From: Legionella donaldsonii
GTDB lineage: Bacteria > Pseudomonadota > Gammaproteobacteria > Legionellales > Legionellaceae
NCBI RefSeq assembly: GCF_900452385.1
Contig: NZ_UGOA01000001.1
Coordinates: 2,551,501 to 2,615,500 of the forward strand
Direction of reading: 5' to 3'
Length of the DNA: 64,000 nucleotides
Part shown: positions 38,501 to 46,284 of the stretch, piece by piece
Layout of the letters: every line of letters begins with the position of its first letter
Numbering within the stretch: the first letter of the stretch is position 1
Notes under the pieces: generated by a model
Databases searched by the model: none
What the model saw: only the letters and a program-made list of their open reading frames with translations
Told to the model about the DNA's origin: nothing
Position numbers and translations under genes: made by a program

Positions 38501-41500
38501 AGTCGTGTGTGCTTCCAGTTGAGCTTTTTCTGTCTCTTTACGTTGCGCATCTAACTCTTCTCCAAGAACGCGGCGAGCATCGACTGTCTCTAATTTCGAA
38601 GCAGAAAGTTTCTCTTGTAACGATTTATTCAGCGCATTTAACTCTATCGCTTCACCTTCTAAACGCTGAACTGCCTCTAAACTCGTAGTCAATTGCCCCC
38701 GCGTATCTTTCAAGGCAGACGCTAAATTGTCTCGCGTACTTTCCGCTAGAACCAACCGCTCTTGCAGCCCCTTTAAGGCTTCTTGATGGTCTGCTCGCTC
38801 TTTGGCAAGCGATAGGCTCGCCTTTTCCGAGTGCTCATCACGTTTGGCAATCTCTTGTTCAAGCGCTTCCACTCGCTTAGTGTGTTCCTGCAATACCCGG
38901 GATGCCTCGTCTCTTAACTCACTAACAGACTGCTCCGCCTGTTCCACTTTGCGCACCATACCTGCCAACTGCGCTTTCGTCTGAACAACCGTCTCTTTTT
39001 CTTGGGTCAGTGATTCTCTCAGCTGAACCTGAGTTTCCGTTAACTCCCGAACCTGCTCCTGCAACTCCCTAACCGCTTCCCGATCACTCGCCAAAGCAGC
39101 AATCAACTCATTCAAATTGCCAGATTGTCTGGCCACTTCCTGCATAATTCCTGGAGGTAATTGAATTGCGACTATTGGAGCAACCGGAATTTCTTCACGA
39201 GGGCTTACGTCAGCGAGTAAGCCTTTAAAAAAGGTTTTTGCAGGCTCTTTGGCCTCTTTTTCTAATTGGGCGAAAAGACTTCTTCGGAAAGGGATAGACA
39301 GTGCGTCACTGTGTAATAGTTTCTCTAGGGTTTCGTGAAGAGCCTCATTTTGAGCTTTTTCAATTAACCAATCTTTATTAACCAACAAAGCGACCAGCCG
39401 TGCTTGTTCTAACTCGGGTTTGAGAGGATTCGCTTTAGCACACACTGCATCGAGTAATTCATTGACAACTTTAAATTGCTTTACTTCACTTTTTTCAACG
39501 GCTAAATAATTTTTAAGCGGATTAACCGGGTGAGGGTTACTCAGAAGATGAACTAAAGTCTTCTCAGCAGCGGCACCGCAATTCGTTTTAATTTTAGCAA
39601 GCAATTCAGTAAGGAATGTAAACTGCTCTTGTTCTAACGCATAATTGAGCAGAGTTTTGCCACTCTCATCGCTTTGTTTAAAAAACGCCGTCCATTCTTC
39701 GGCAGATAACTCAAGCTTTTCACCGAGTCGAATTAATTCTTTTACGCCCGCAAAATTACCGTTTTTTGCGGCAATTAAAGACGGGTAAGCCTCTGTACCA
39801 ACTGGGGACTTTAATAGAAAGGTTTTGGCAAACTCTCTATTTTCTTCCAGATTTGTCCATGCCAGATCTTGCGTCCCTTCATCACGCATGAACAGATGGT
39901 AAGGCGAAGTATCATCAGGCGGCAACAGAATGGCCAGGATGGTTTTCGCATCGATTTTCTTCCCAGGCTCAGGATTTAAGACATTGTATTTAGCAATGAT
40001 CTGGTTAAATAAGGTCTTATTACCAAGAACCGCACAAAGATGAAGAGACTCTTTGATCGCTTTGAAATTAGCATCTGCAGAAAGCCTGGCAGTTACTTTG
40101 GCAGCGGCTAAGGCTTCTTTTTGCTGCGCACGCTGCACTGCCGCAGTCTCTACCAATTTAGATTGTTCTACACTAAGGTCATCAATAGTCAATGTATCAT
40201 CGATTCTTTTAAGTTCCCGTATGGCAAGAACAAGTGCTTGGCCTCCGCTGCTTAGCGCTTTTAACGTATTCAGATCTTTATCATGTTTACCAGCAGCAAT
40301 TTCCCCAGCCAACTTAGCAATAGCAACAGCCAGTTTGGCGCTTCCAATTACGTTGTTGGTTGCCTCATCAAGTACACGTGCTGCGTTCTCAGAGTTCGCT
40401 GTTACTTTCTGCCGTTTACGTTCCGCGGCTACTGCCATGATTGCAGTGGTATACAACTCTTCTGTGAAAGTTGAACGTTGAAGTGAAAGAGTCCCATCTA
40501 TTTCTTTGAGTCTTTGATGTGCATAGTGGGAGAATTTACCTTTCTCTAAAAACGCCAATTGCCCATCATGTCCACCCTCACTAATTTCGCTGGCAAACTT
40601 GGCAATTGCTGTCGCCCACTTCAGATTTTCTTGCGCAGCATCGACCTCTTTTTTCTTTCCTTGTAAGAGCTCCAAACGCTTCGCTGCAACTTTCTGCAGA
40701 GATTTATAGGCCTGATCATTCAGATTTAACTGGTCGCAACCCTCTAGTGCTTTGAAAGGTCCGTTATTTGTAGCCTCAACAAGGGTGCGTAATACGCCAG
40801 GATCATCAAGGTTACTAACTGTTTCCTCAACTACTTTTTCTGCTTCTTCATTCGGGAATAACGCTAAAATGGTTCCTAATTGAACCTCATTATTATTTCG
40901 AACAGCGATATGCAAACCATTAGTTGCCCATTTAATATGGGGTGCAGTAGCCAGGCGCTCCGCTCCAGGACCATATTCCTGCATCATGAATTTGAATATT
41001 TCTGTTTCAGAAGCACCCGCTCTTTTTAGCGTGTCAACCAGGCTATTGAAAACATCAGTCATTCCCTGCTCTGCGGCATAATGCAGTAAACCATCTTTGA
41101 CAACAGCCGCAATAAAGTCCGGATTCGATTGAGTAATTTTACTGAGTAAATGTTTTAGAAGTTCATTTTGACCTTGCGCAATACATTCTTTTAATATGTG
41201 GCGACCAGGCGCTTCGTCCTCCAAAAAAATGTGATTAATTTGATCTTCAGGCAGTACTTTATCTAAAACAGCCTTCACTTGTCCGACTTGTTCCGGATTA
41301 CTTGGATAAGTAAACAAGATATCCAGGTGCTTTATCTTGCCTGTCTCATTTAGTAAGTGGAAGGTTGCTGTGGTTTTTCTAATTACCGATTGCAGGACAT
41401 CGCCTTTTGCCAGGGCTTGCTGATGTCCCAGATCGTTTAATTGTTCATAATCTTTAATGCATTGTTGAGCGGCTGCCAATTTTTCTTGTAGTTGCTCTTT

Positions 41501-44500
41501 ACTATAACCTTCGCCGCTAGCAACCACGCGGCGTGCATCGGTTAGAATGAGCTCTATATTATCAATAATTCGCTGCTCTGCAGCGGCGCTTGGGAGGCCC
41601 TTAACACGAACAACCTCGTTCAGCTCAGCTTGTAACGCTTGTAAACGACGGTACAGATGTAAGGGGGCGCCTTCGCGCTGGTTCGAAGGAATGAACATGA
41701 CACCATCTGTTTTGGTGTATACGGCACCCGATTCGAAATCCTCTTTACTGACAGGAGTTCCGCAAGCAAAATATTTATTAAAATTAGCCAAATCGGTAAT
41801 TTTTAATCCTTGCGGATCCTTTCCATCAACATCCAAAACAGTTGGAATCACATAATCACCAACAGCACGTCCTTTAACAAGACTAAAATAGGCCTGGCGA
41901 TTACAAATCCCGAAGGCCATAGCTGTTAATGACCAATCATCCATATAGGGATCTTCAGGTTTATCCAGTATTGTATTCATTTCCGGATTAGGCTCGGCTG
42001 TGGCCGACAGAGGTACCTTATCTCGGAGAGGTTCTCCTAGAACCTTGGGACTGATATAAGGTAAAGTTCCATTACGTGCACCATGTAAAATTTGCAGGGT
42101 TGGTTTGACACCAAAAATGACCCCTCCATCTGCCTTTTTTTGAACAAAACGGCCATTAGCATCTGTACAACGTTCAATAAACTCACCGTTGCTGTCTCTG
42201 TAAAGCTCTTTTGTTACTGTTTTGCTTAGATTGGGGCCAAATAGTTCGTCAAAAATATCAGCAACTTCTGTTTTGGAACCTTCATAGGTTTTTTTAAAAC
42301 CACCCGTTGCCCAGTCAATGTATTTAACCTGATAGCTACCATCAGGGTTTCTCTTATAGAGAAAATTTTCTGGTTTAATATCGTTATGGCTAAACTTTAA
42401 GGCCTCAAATTTTTGCGCTTCGCTTACGATAGCTTGGGATAAAGAAACGATATCTTTTAGATCACTAAACGACTTTCCTTTCACTTTCTCAGGCCGCCTA
42501 GACGGATCGTGATATTCAATAGCCCCTTTCGTATAAAGATTTAATTCAGCATTAGCGACGTCTGCCAGGGTGTCACCCTTCGCACGCTCAGTTAAAATTT
42601 GATATTGCCTAGGCGCACTGTCTTTCAAAAATAATTTTAATTTTTCCGGTTTTCCAGCTTTTCGGGGTTTATCCTGTTCTATCCAGTATTGCGTTCCTCC
42701 AGATAAAGCTCCTTTCTTCGCCTTCTCTGCTTTAGAGAGGTTTTGCAACACGTCGCTTTCAATACGATACAAAGGATCATCACGTGCAGTAATGGGACGC
42801 GTTCTTAATTCATCACGACTCTTAGGATCAAAGGTTGTAGCTTTTGGATCAGCATCAGGCACATAACCTTTTTTTACAACTTGATTTAAACCAAAGAGTA
42901 AACTTTCAACTTCTTTAACTGAGCCATATTGCCCAACACCTAAGAGCCGGCTATGGGTAAACAAACGGCCTTTCTGTTTTCCTGGACCTGCATAAGCTTC
43001 ATCTAAACCTTCAAAAGGTGCAATCACACCGCGAGTACCGCCATAGGAAAAGATAAATTCACCACCCGGTGGTTTCACTAGAGAATAAGGGAGTTTTACT
43101 GCACCTAAATTAATCCTCACAGGGGTGCCTGCAACGGGCTCTCCAGCTGCATTCAGAACTACGACATCAACTGTACCAGTAGAGGAGTGCTTGACTTTAA
43201 ATTGCACGTCAAGCAGATCGACGCCGGCTGGTTTTATGGCTTTTGCAACCTCATGCAGGACTAGAAAATAAGCATTTTGCTCTTCTTCACTAATTGCGGG
43301 CTCGCCTTTTTTAGTACGCTCAACCAAGCGAACCATTTCAACAGCCATCCCATGGATTTCTTTCTTCAACCGACGAATATCTTCTTCTGTCTTTAAACCC
43401 AACGTAGCGGCTATTGTTTCATCGGTATATTCTGCTAAAAAAATCGCTTCTACTTTTTCAGTAACATTCTCCCCTGACTGAAAAGCTGCCTCGAGGGCCT
43501 CTGACTTTGCCTTTCTTTGTTCTGCGGATTTTGTAATGGTGCCTGCTTTCTGTATGATGGGTTTGACAGATTCAGGGGCTTGTTCTGCGGTAAGAGGCGG
43601 AAGTTGGGCAAGCGCTTTATAGGCACTGGTAACAAGTGCCTCTAATCCTGGCGTTTCTATCGCTTCTTTATAACGACCAGCTGCTAAATGGACAAATGGC
43701 TCCTGTAACCGTAAACCTGCCGCATGCCTTAATAATTCATAAGCTTTTGGCGGCAGATTAAGCGCTTCACAGCCTTCTAACGCATTAAAAGGCTCATTAC
43801 CTGTTGCTCTGGCTAACGTTGCTAATTTCTGGACATCATGAATTTGGCTCAATATTTCCTCAGCAGTACGCAGGGCTTGTCGCTGCTCTACGCCTAAGGG
43901 AGGCACTTGTACTTTATTGCTTTGGCGTTGGGTGGCTGCAGCACCAATTAGGCGATCATAGTCTGCTTTTTGTAGAGACCCGATATCTAAATAAGGATTA
44001 ATGACTTTTAATTGGGCAATTGCATAGGCCTTTCCTCCGGCATGCGTAAGCAAATTGTTTAATTTCGCATCATGCTTGCCATTACTAATTTGACTGATAA
44101 AAATATCGATTGCATTCTTCAGCTGCAAGGTACGGAGCTGTTGACTCGAAATTGTCAAAAGAGGGGGGATAACGTCATAGATGGCTTTTAATTCTGATAA
44201 CTTACGGAGTAATAATTCACCATTAGTATCTATCTTCACACCATCAATTTTTATTTGACTAATATCACGACTCGTCTCTGGAATGAGGACTTTAACTTTT
44301 TCTAATCCCTCTTGATAAGCCTGCCCGATGCCTTCCTCAACATCCAAGCCAAGTGCAGTAAGCTTTTGTTGTACCTCCTCGAGGGATGCACCGGTGAGAG
44401 TTTTACTATGAACACGTTTTCGGATGTCGCTATTATTAACAAAACCTTGCAGGATAGATTCTATAGTTCGACCAAACCCCCTGTCCGCCGTTTTGTTACT

Positions 44501-45895
44501 AGCCCCCTCTTTAATTTGTTTTAGTATTTCAGCTTGCAATTCATCGTCCGTAAAATCGAAGTAATAGACGGTGACTGAGATTTCTCCTTGCGGCGAGACT
44601 GCAACTTGAGGTTTTTTTGCTGCTGCCGCAAACACCTCTTTTATTTTATTCTGGATTGTAGAGTCTGCACTGGTACGAATCGTGTCTTTAACTGCCCATA
44701 AAGCATCTAAAGCCTCTTCGAATTTTTTAAACGTGTTCGGATCATCATCTGGCCTCCATGGTGCAACAATTTTAGCGCCAACGTGACCCTGCTGAGGTTT
44801 CGGTTTGGGAGGTGGTGTGATTTCCAGATACGTAGCTTTCCCTGCTCTAAAACTGTCATTGCCCCTTAAAATTCTCCTTTCGGCCAAACTGACAAACACT
44901 TTGTCGGATTGGTTCCTATCTTTCGTGAATAACTCCACATCCCTGATATTTCTTGCCCAAAATAAATCACGAGTAAGGTTTGCTTGGGTTTTTCTTGCAT
45001 ATTCGCGGCGATCTTCCTGGCCAAATCTTAATCGATCGAAGAGTGCCTTTCGTTCTTTAACCATGCCGATTTTAGCTGAATTATCCCAATCACCTTTTTG
45101 TGTTATTTTGAATTTGCCTTCTACATCGGCTAGTAAATCTGCAACAGAATGCCCATTGCTATCTTTATATTGGCTTAAATTATCGATGATCGCCGAGGCT
45201 TCTACACCAGGTAATTTGGTGCGCAATTTTGAAAGAAATTCTTTGTATTCATCATATTGCGCAACCTCAGCAGCGGCTCCTACTTTTGCACAATCACGGC
45301 GTACAATTTCGTAGAACCCCATCTGTGCAAGTCTTTGGCATTGATTCCGTAGTTGCACATCATCAGGTTTACTTTCATACATTAAAGTCGCTTGCTTGAT
45401 CATGTCCGTGATATTATCGAGCGACAACGTCTGCAATTGTTCTTCTTGTTCTGCTTGCCCAAGTTTGGCCAGCATTTCAACATAGAGATTGGTTTGGAGT
45501 TTTTTAACAGGGGCAGGAGCGTCAGCGAGGGTATCGGCCAAGTGTCTGATATTACGGAAATTTTGAGCAAATTCGCTAATAAAGAGCGCGGTATCACCAA
45601 GGGCTATCGGTTCTTCCAAATTCACCTTGACCAAGTCTCTAAGAGCCAGCATGCGGGCTTTAATATCCCCATTAATTTCTTGCTGCTTTTTCTTGTAGAG
45701 TGCTAATTGCTCATCAGCGGCCTCATTCCCTTCAATTTTTTCAGGCAACTGTGCCAATTGTGCGTCAATCGCTTCCGATTCTTTTTTCAATTCTTGGTAA
45801 GCATAGGCTATTAAAGCATTTTTAACGACACCCACTGATTTTTCAGAAAAATTAATGGCATTAATACCATTGATAAATTTCTTGCAATAAGCCAT
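29585..45895 (-). CDS. Giant 5,436-residue protein with kinase-like domain, ankyrin-like repeats and ten-unit coiled coil; candidate effector
   Basis: One uninterrupted frame. Residues 1-950 are mostly helical. At about 975-1340 there is a protein-kinase-like domain with glycine loop GVGQYGSV (from G986), catalytic loop HNDIKPENFL (H1170, D1172, N1177) and DWA in place of DFG (D1194); the acids needed for catalysis are present. Ankyrin-like helices such as LLHYAAEQG lie at about 1590-2110. Residues 2282-4501 are ten nearly identical 222-residue coiled-coil units. About 4540-4985 holds six degenerate modules of 65-75 residues, and a unique domain of some 450 residues ends in a polar tail. No signal peptide is present. 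Architecture, lone transcription and polar C-terminus suggest a Dot/Icm effector; that is inference. The ATG has GAGG upstream. Confidence 0.85.
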   Translation of the reverse strand: MAYCKKFINGINAINFSEKSVGVVKNALIAYAYQELKKESEAIDAQLAQLPEKIEGNEAADEQLALYKKKQQEINGDIKARMLALRDLVKVNLEEPIALGDTALFISEFAQNFRNIRHLADTLADAPAPVKKLQTNLYVEMLAKLGQAEQEEQLQTLSLDNITDMIKQATLMYESKPDDVQLRNQCQRLAQMGFYEIVRRDCAKVGAAAEVAQYDEYKEFLSKLRTKLPGVEASAIIDNLSQYKDSNGHSVADLLADVEGKFKITQKGDWDNSAKIGMVKERKALFDRLRFGQEDRREYARKTQANLTRDLFWARNIRDVELFTKDRNQSDKVFVSLAERRILRGNDSFRAGKATYLEITPPPKPKPQQGHVGAKIVAPWRPDDDPNTFKKFEEALDALWAVKDTIRTSADSTIQNKIKEVFAAAAKKPQVAVSPQGEISVTVYYFDFTDDELQAEILKQIKEGASNKTADRGFGRTIESILQGFVNNSDIRKRVHSKTLTGASLEEVQQKLTALGLDVEEGIGQAYQEGLEKVKVLIPETSRDISQIKIDGVKIDTNGELLLRKLSELKAIYDVIPPLLTISSQQLRTLQLKNAIDIFISQISNGKHDAKLNNLLTHAGGKAYAIAQLKVINPYLDIGSLQKADYDRLIGAAATQRQSNKVQVPPLGVEQRQALRTAEEILSQIHDVQKLATLARATGNEPFNALEGCEALNLPPKAYELLRHAAGLRLQEPFVHLAAGRYKEAIETPGLEALVTSAYKALAQLPPLTAEQAPESVKPIIQKAGTITKSAEQRKAKSEALEAAFQSGENVTEKVEAIFLAEYTDETIAATLGLKTEEDIRRLKKEIHGMAVEMVRLVERTKKGEPAISEEEQNAYFLVLHEVAKAIKPAGVDLLDVQFKVKHSSTGTVDVVVLNAAGEPVAGTPVRINLGAVKLPYSLVKPPGGEFIFSYGGTRGVIAPFEGLDEAYAGPGKQKGRLFTHSRLLGVGQYGSVKEVESLLFGLNQVVKKGYVPDADPKATTFDPKSRDELRTRPITARDDPLYRIESDVLQNLSKAEKAKKGALSGGTQYWIEQDKPRKAGKPEKLKLFLKDSAPRQYQILTERAKGDTLADVANAELNLYTKGAIEYHDPSRRPEKVKGKSFSDLKDIVSLSQAIVSEAQKFEALKFSHNDIKPENFLYKRNPDGSYQVKYIDWATGGFKKTYEGSKTEVADIFDELFGPNLSKTVTKELYRDSNGEFIERCTDANGRFVQKKADGGVIFGVKPTLQILHGARNGTLPYISPKVLGEPLRDKVPLSATAEPNPEMNTILDKPEDPYMDDWSLTAMAFGICNRQAYFSLVKGRAVGDYVIPTVLDVDGKDPQGLKITDLANFNKYFACGTPVSKEDFESGAVYTKTDGVMFIPSNQREGAPLHLYRRLQALQAELNEVVRVKGLPSAAAEQRIIDNIELILTDARRVVASGEGYSKEQLQEKLAAAQQCIKDYEQLNDLGHQQALAKGDVLQSVIRKTTATFHLLNETGKIKHLDILFTYPSNPEQVGQVKAVLDKVLPEDQINHIFLEDEAPGRHILKECIAQGQNELLKHLLSKITQSNPDFIAAVVKDGLLHYAAEQGMTDVFNSLVDTLKRAGASETEIFKFMMQEYGPGAERLATAPHIKWATNGLHIAVRNNNEVQLGTILALFPNEEAEKVVEETVSNLDDPGVLRTLVEATNNGPFKALEGCDQLNLNDQAYKSLQKVAAKRLELLQGKKKEVDAAQENLKWATAIAKFASEISEGGHDGQLAFLEKGKFSHYAHQRLKEIDGTLSLQRSTFTEELYTTAIMAVAAERKRQKVTANSENAARVLDEATNNVIGSAKLAVAIAKLAGEIAAGKHDKDLNTLKALSSGGQALVLAIRELKRIDDTLTIDDLSVEQSKLVETAAVQRAQQKEALAAAKVTARLSADANFKAIKESLHLCAVLGNKTLFNQIIAKYNVLNPEPGKKIDAKTILAILLPPDDTSPYHLFMRDEGTQDLAWTNLEENREFAKTFLLKSPVGTEAYPSLIAAKNGNFAGVKELIRLGEKLELSAEEWTAFFKQSDESGKTLLNYALEQEQFTFLTELLAKIKTNCGAAAEKTLVHLLSNPHPVNPLKNYLAVEKSEVKQFKVVNELLDAVCAKANPLKPELEQARLVALLVNKDWLIEKAQNEALHETLEKLLHSDALSIPFRRSLFAQLEKEAKEPAKTFFKGLLADVSPREEIPVAPIVAIQLPPGIMQEVARQSGNLNELIAALASDREAVRELQEQVRELTETQVQLRESLTQEKETVVQTKAQLAGMVRKVEQAEQSVSELRDEASRVLQEHTKRVEALEQEIAKRDEHSEKASLSLAKERADHQEALKGLQERLVLAESTRDNLASALKDTRGQLTTSLEAVQRLEGEAIELNALNKSLQEKLSASKLETVDARRVLGEELDAQRKETEKAQLEAHTTLSSLEELRIEHSSLERRAVQLGEDNKELSGKVLSLETQVRELTETQVQLRESLTQEKETVVQTKAQLASMVRKVEQAEQSVSELRDEASRVLQEHTKRVEALEQEIAKRDEHSEKASLSLAKERADHQEALKGLQERLILAESTRDNLASALKDTRGQLTTSLEAVQRLEGEAIELNALNKSLQEKLSASKLETVDARRVLGEELDAQRKETEKAQLEAHTTLSSLEELRIEHSSLERRAVQLGEDNKELSGKVLSLETQVRELTETQVQLRESLTQEKETVVQTKAQLASMVRKVEQAEQSVSELRDEASRVLQEHTKRVEALEQEIAKRDEHSEKASLSLAKERADHQEALKGLQERLVLAESTRDNLASALKDTRGQLTTSLEAVQRLEGEAIELNALNKSLQEKLSASKLETVDARRVLGEELDAQRKETEKAQLEAHTTLSSLEELRIEHSSLERRAVQLGEDNKELSGKVLSLETQVRELTETQVQLRESLTQEKETVVQTKAQLASMVRKVEQAEQSVSELRDEASRVLQEHTKRVEALEQEIAKRDEHSEKASLSLAKERADHQEALKGLQERLVLAESTRDNLASALKDTRGQLTTSLEAVQRLEGEAIELNALNKSLQEKLSASKLETVDARRVLGEELDAQRKETEKAQLEAHTTLSSLEELRIEHSSLERRAVQLGEDNKELSGKVLSLETQVRELTETQVQLRESLTQEKETVVQTKAQLASMVRKVEQAEQSVSELRDEASRVLQEHTKRVEALEQEIAKRDEHSEKASLSLAKERADHQEALKGLQERLVLAESTRDNLASALKDTRGQLTTSLEAVQRLEGEAIELNALNKSLQEKLSASKLETVDARRVLGEELDAQRKETEKAQLEAHTTLSSLEELRIEHSSLERRAVQLGEDNKELSGKVLSLETQVRELTETQVQLRESLTQEKETVVQTKAQLAGMVRKVEQAEQSVSELRDEASRVLQEHTKRVEALEQEIAKRDEHSEKASLSLAKERADHQEALKGLQERLVLAESTRDNLASALKDTRGQLTTSLEAVQRLEGEAIELNALNKSLQEKLSASKLETVDARRVLGEELDAQRKETEKAQLEAHTTLSSLEELRIEHSSLERRAVQLGEDNKELSGKVLSLETQVRELTETQVQLRESLTQEKETVVQTKAQLASMVRKVEQAEQSVSELRDEASRVLQEHTKRVEALEQEIAKRDEHSEKASLSLAKERADHQEALKGLQERLVLAESTRDNLASALKDTRGQLTTSLEAVQRLEGEAIELNALNKSLQEKLSASKLETVDARRVLGEELDAQRKETEKAQLEAHTTLSSLEELRIEHSSLERRAVQLGEDNKELSGKVLSLETQVRELTETQVQLRESLTQEKETVVQTKAQLASMVRKVEQAEQSVSELRDEASRVLQEHTKRVEALEQEIAKRDEHSEKASLSLAKERADHQEALKGLQERLVLAESTRDNLASALKDTRGQLTTSLEAVQRLEGEAIELNALNKSLQEKLSASKLETVDARRVLGEELDAQRKETEKAQLEAHTTLSSLEELRIEHSSLERRAVQLGEDNKELSGKVLSLETQVRELTETQVQLRESLTQEKETVVQTKAQLASMVRKVEQAEQSVSELRDEASRVLQEHTKRVEALEQEIAKRDEHSEKASLSLAKERADHQEALKGLQERLVLAESTRDNLASALKDTRGQLTTSLEAVQRLEGEAIELNALNKSLQEKLSASKLETVDARRVLGEELDAQRKETEKAQLEAHTTLSSLEELRIEHSSLERRAVQLGEDNKELSGKVLSLETQVRELTETQVQLRESLTQEKETVVQTKAQLASMVRKVEQAEQSVSELRDEASRVLQEHTKRVEALEQEIAKRDEHSEKASLSLAKERADHQEALKGLQERLVLAESTRDNLASALKDTRGQLTTSLEAVQRLEGEAIELNALNKSLQEKLSASKLETVDARRVLGEELDAQRKETEKAQLEAHTTLSSLEELRIEHSSLERRAVQLGEDNEQLSSKVEALQVTLREREEEILLVREAEARERQSALLKQAEIEQLVRQLAEVAEQKALLVLKPLIKESDNVALLTAIYGVDNPADLNLDDIGWNDGAHGEEVASVGAIRDIVWQAQIKTAADERLTALSQQASNALKATIRDSRELAALRQIADAEENGDLRVGGGFDAHVEFLRGNAYVGVRDEARDRLHALSEEASAALIESIRGSNNLVLLRAFADAGNNDALRGHGLDNHVDMLGNEDNYGNADAFETIKDEAELRLATLTQEAKDALIIEVNNSHDTDLLDRVARVGSNFDLRGSGLTVAHVDALSHIGAYADISAAARDRLNANQAAIVALTDFINGCDDARFLEAVSGEARTNEFLEVTFRMFRKGNADHLRALIKEDAHTQFSDLARARLLVLDAARHRRPDEPDPRIIAQEKAIHALQREIAVSKDKELLTAISTANSNASLNHNWHQVDELNLRNIQALVQDDAYLRVREAASRRIVALRDERNDKRDAYSDPGQYAATLAADRTTLIGINRRVGAIGTVDDKVRSELRQLGAMNPMHWFSPAFRGAAKKNAIAMEAHFTELATTCKVIVDYLVPLRNELVEQINSIPVNMDGFTGPQKKELQDRKALLTTYLRKVETELELYKPVYTQLYGDPRAVNPVLKDGILETIRRAKTDEGALEVFPFKSAATDHPMDERAAHFRAGYTSSATTVSARSTTLGLGARQARYTAGDAFKAGHFREHTINPDAARTGRYSGSYIEERASSYRTSLANASEYLSDLKLTITKFPEAPHGVPEDDPQLVEDRIHFAFACAVTLLSAFSEPPTASNQVILRGFEEKEMGYIWTALMTLGSEIPSMQFNHKAINVISPTFKPANELGTFYGYSSSSYQETLFKPHKAYVDNLLKGIKEACAERVIHQKTLEKADKLATSISSAYKSNFKQTMDELRENQDKGPEIFGR
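30930..32250 (-). repeat. Six degenerate helical modules within the giant protein
   Basis: Residues about 4540-4985 repeat a loose pattern every 65-75 residues: a hydrophobic start such as NLVLLRAFADA, an N-x-x-L-R-G or similar turn, then DEARDRLHALSEEA. Related patterns occur in the N-terminal part of the same protein (KHDAKLNNLL and KALEGCDQLNL segments). Edges are approximate. Confidence 0.5.
32393..39052 (-). repeat. Ten tandem 666-bp units (222-residue coiled-coil repeats)
   Basis: The unit starting VRELTETQVQLRESLTQEK recurs at exactly 666-base steps (first bases 39052, 38386, 37720 and so on down to 33058). Units differ by very few bases. A Gly/Ser change (QLAG or QLAS) marks units 1 and 6 with Gly, and a silent C/T change alternates. 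Unit 2 alone has Ile for Val (RLILAES), and only the last few residues of unit 10 diverge. The heptad pattern predicts one long coiled coil. Copy number in the genome may differ if the assembly collapsed or expanded repeats. Confidence 0.95.
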
Positions 45896-46284
45896 GTTAG
45901 AACCTCGCGAGCGGCAGCTTTTTATATATTTCTATAGATATATGTAATTTTAACTTCTAATTATTAAGGTAAAATTAATCCACTATCTGATTATAGACTC
46001 ATTAGACTGCATTAATTGGGATTCGATAGCTCAAAAATGAGCCATGCTAGTCTAAGAGAGCTAAAAAGGCTATAGGTGAAAGGAGGGATTTAACCTTTTG
46101 TTAAATTCTTAATAACTTCGTAACAGAGAGTAGTTGTTTTTTGTCAAATACTTATCCATAAAAGATAAATTTTGGTTTCACGATGGGTAGAGTCTAAAGT
46201 CACCAACTGATCATTTTAAATTTAGAATCACCACATTGGCATTATTTTTACAAAACTTTAAAAAAGTTTGGACTTATTAAGCCT
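45896..46284. promoter_or_regulatory. Upstream region of the giant gene
   Basis: 389 AT-rich bases between the giant gene and the receiver-HPt gene, both read leftwards. The last 90 bases before the giant ATG are very AT-rich and probably hold its promoter. I looked for PmrA-like (two TTAA half sites 11 bases apart) and CpxR-like (GTAAA-N6-GTAAA) boxes and found none with correct spacing. Confidence 0.35.

Noticed and set aside
32260-38984. Plus-strand frames of 60 and 130 codons repeated every 666 bases
   Set aside because: They lie antisense inside the coiled-coil units of the giant gene and recur only because the units do. They lack ribosome sites and recognisable products.
32393-39052. 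CRISPR-like or satellite array
   Set aside because: The regular repeats are 666 bp with no spacers and are in frame within one protein.
45896-46284. PmrA- or CpxR-type box upstream of the giant gene
   Set aside because: TTAA half sites are present, as expected in AT-rich DNA, but their spacing (8 or 14 bases) does not fit the 11-base period; no paired GTAAA was found.
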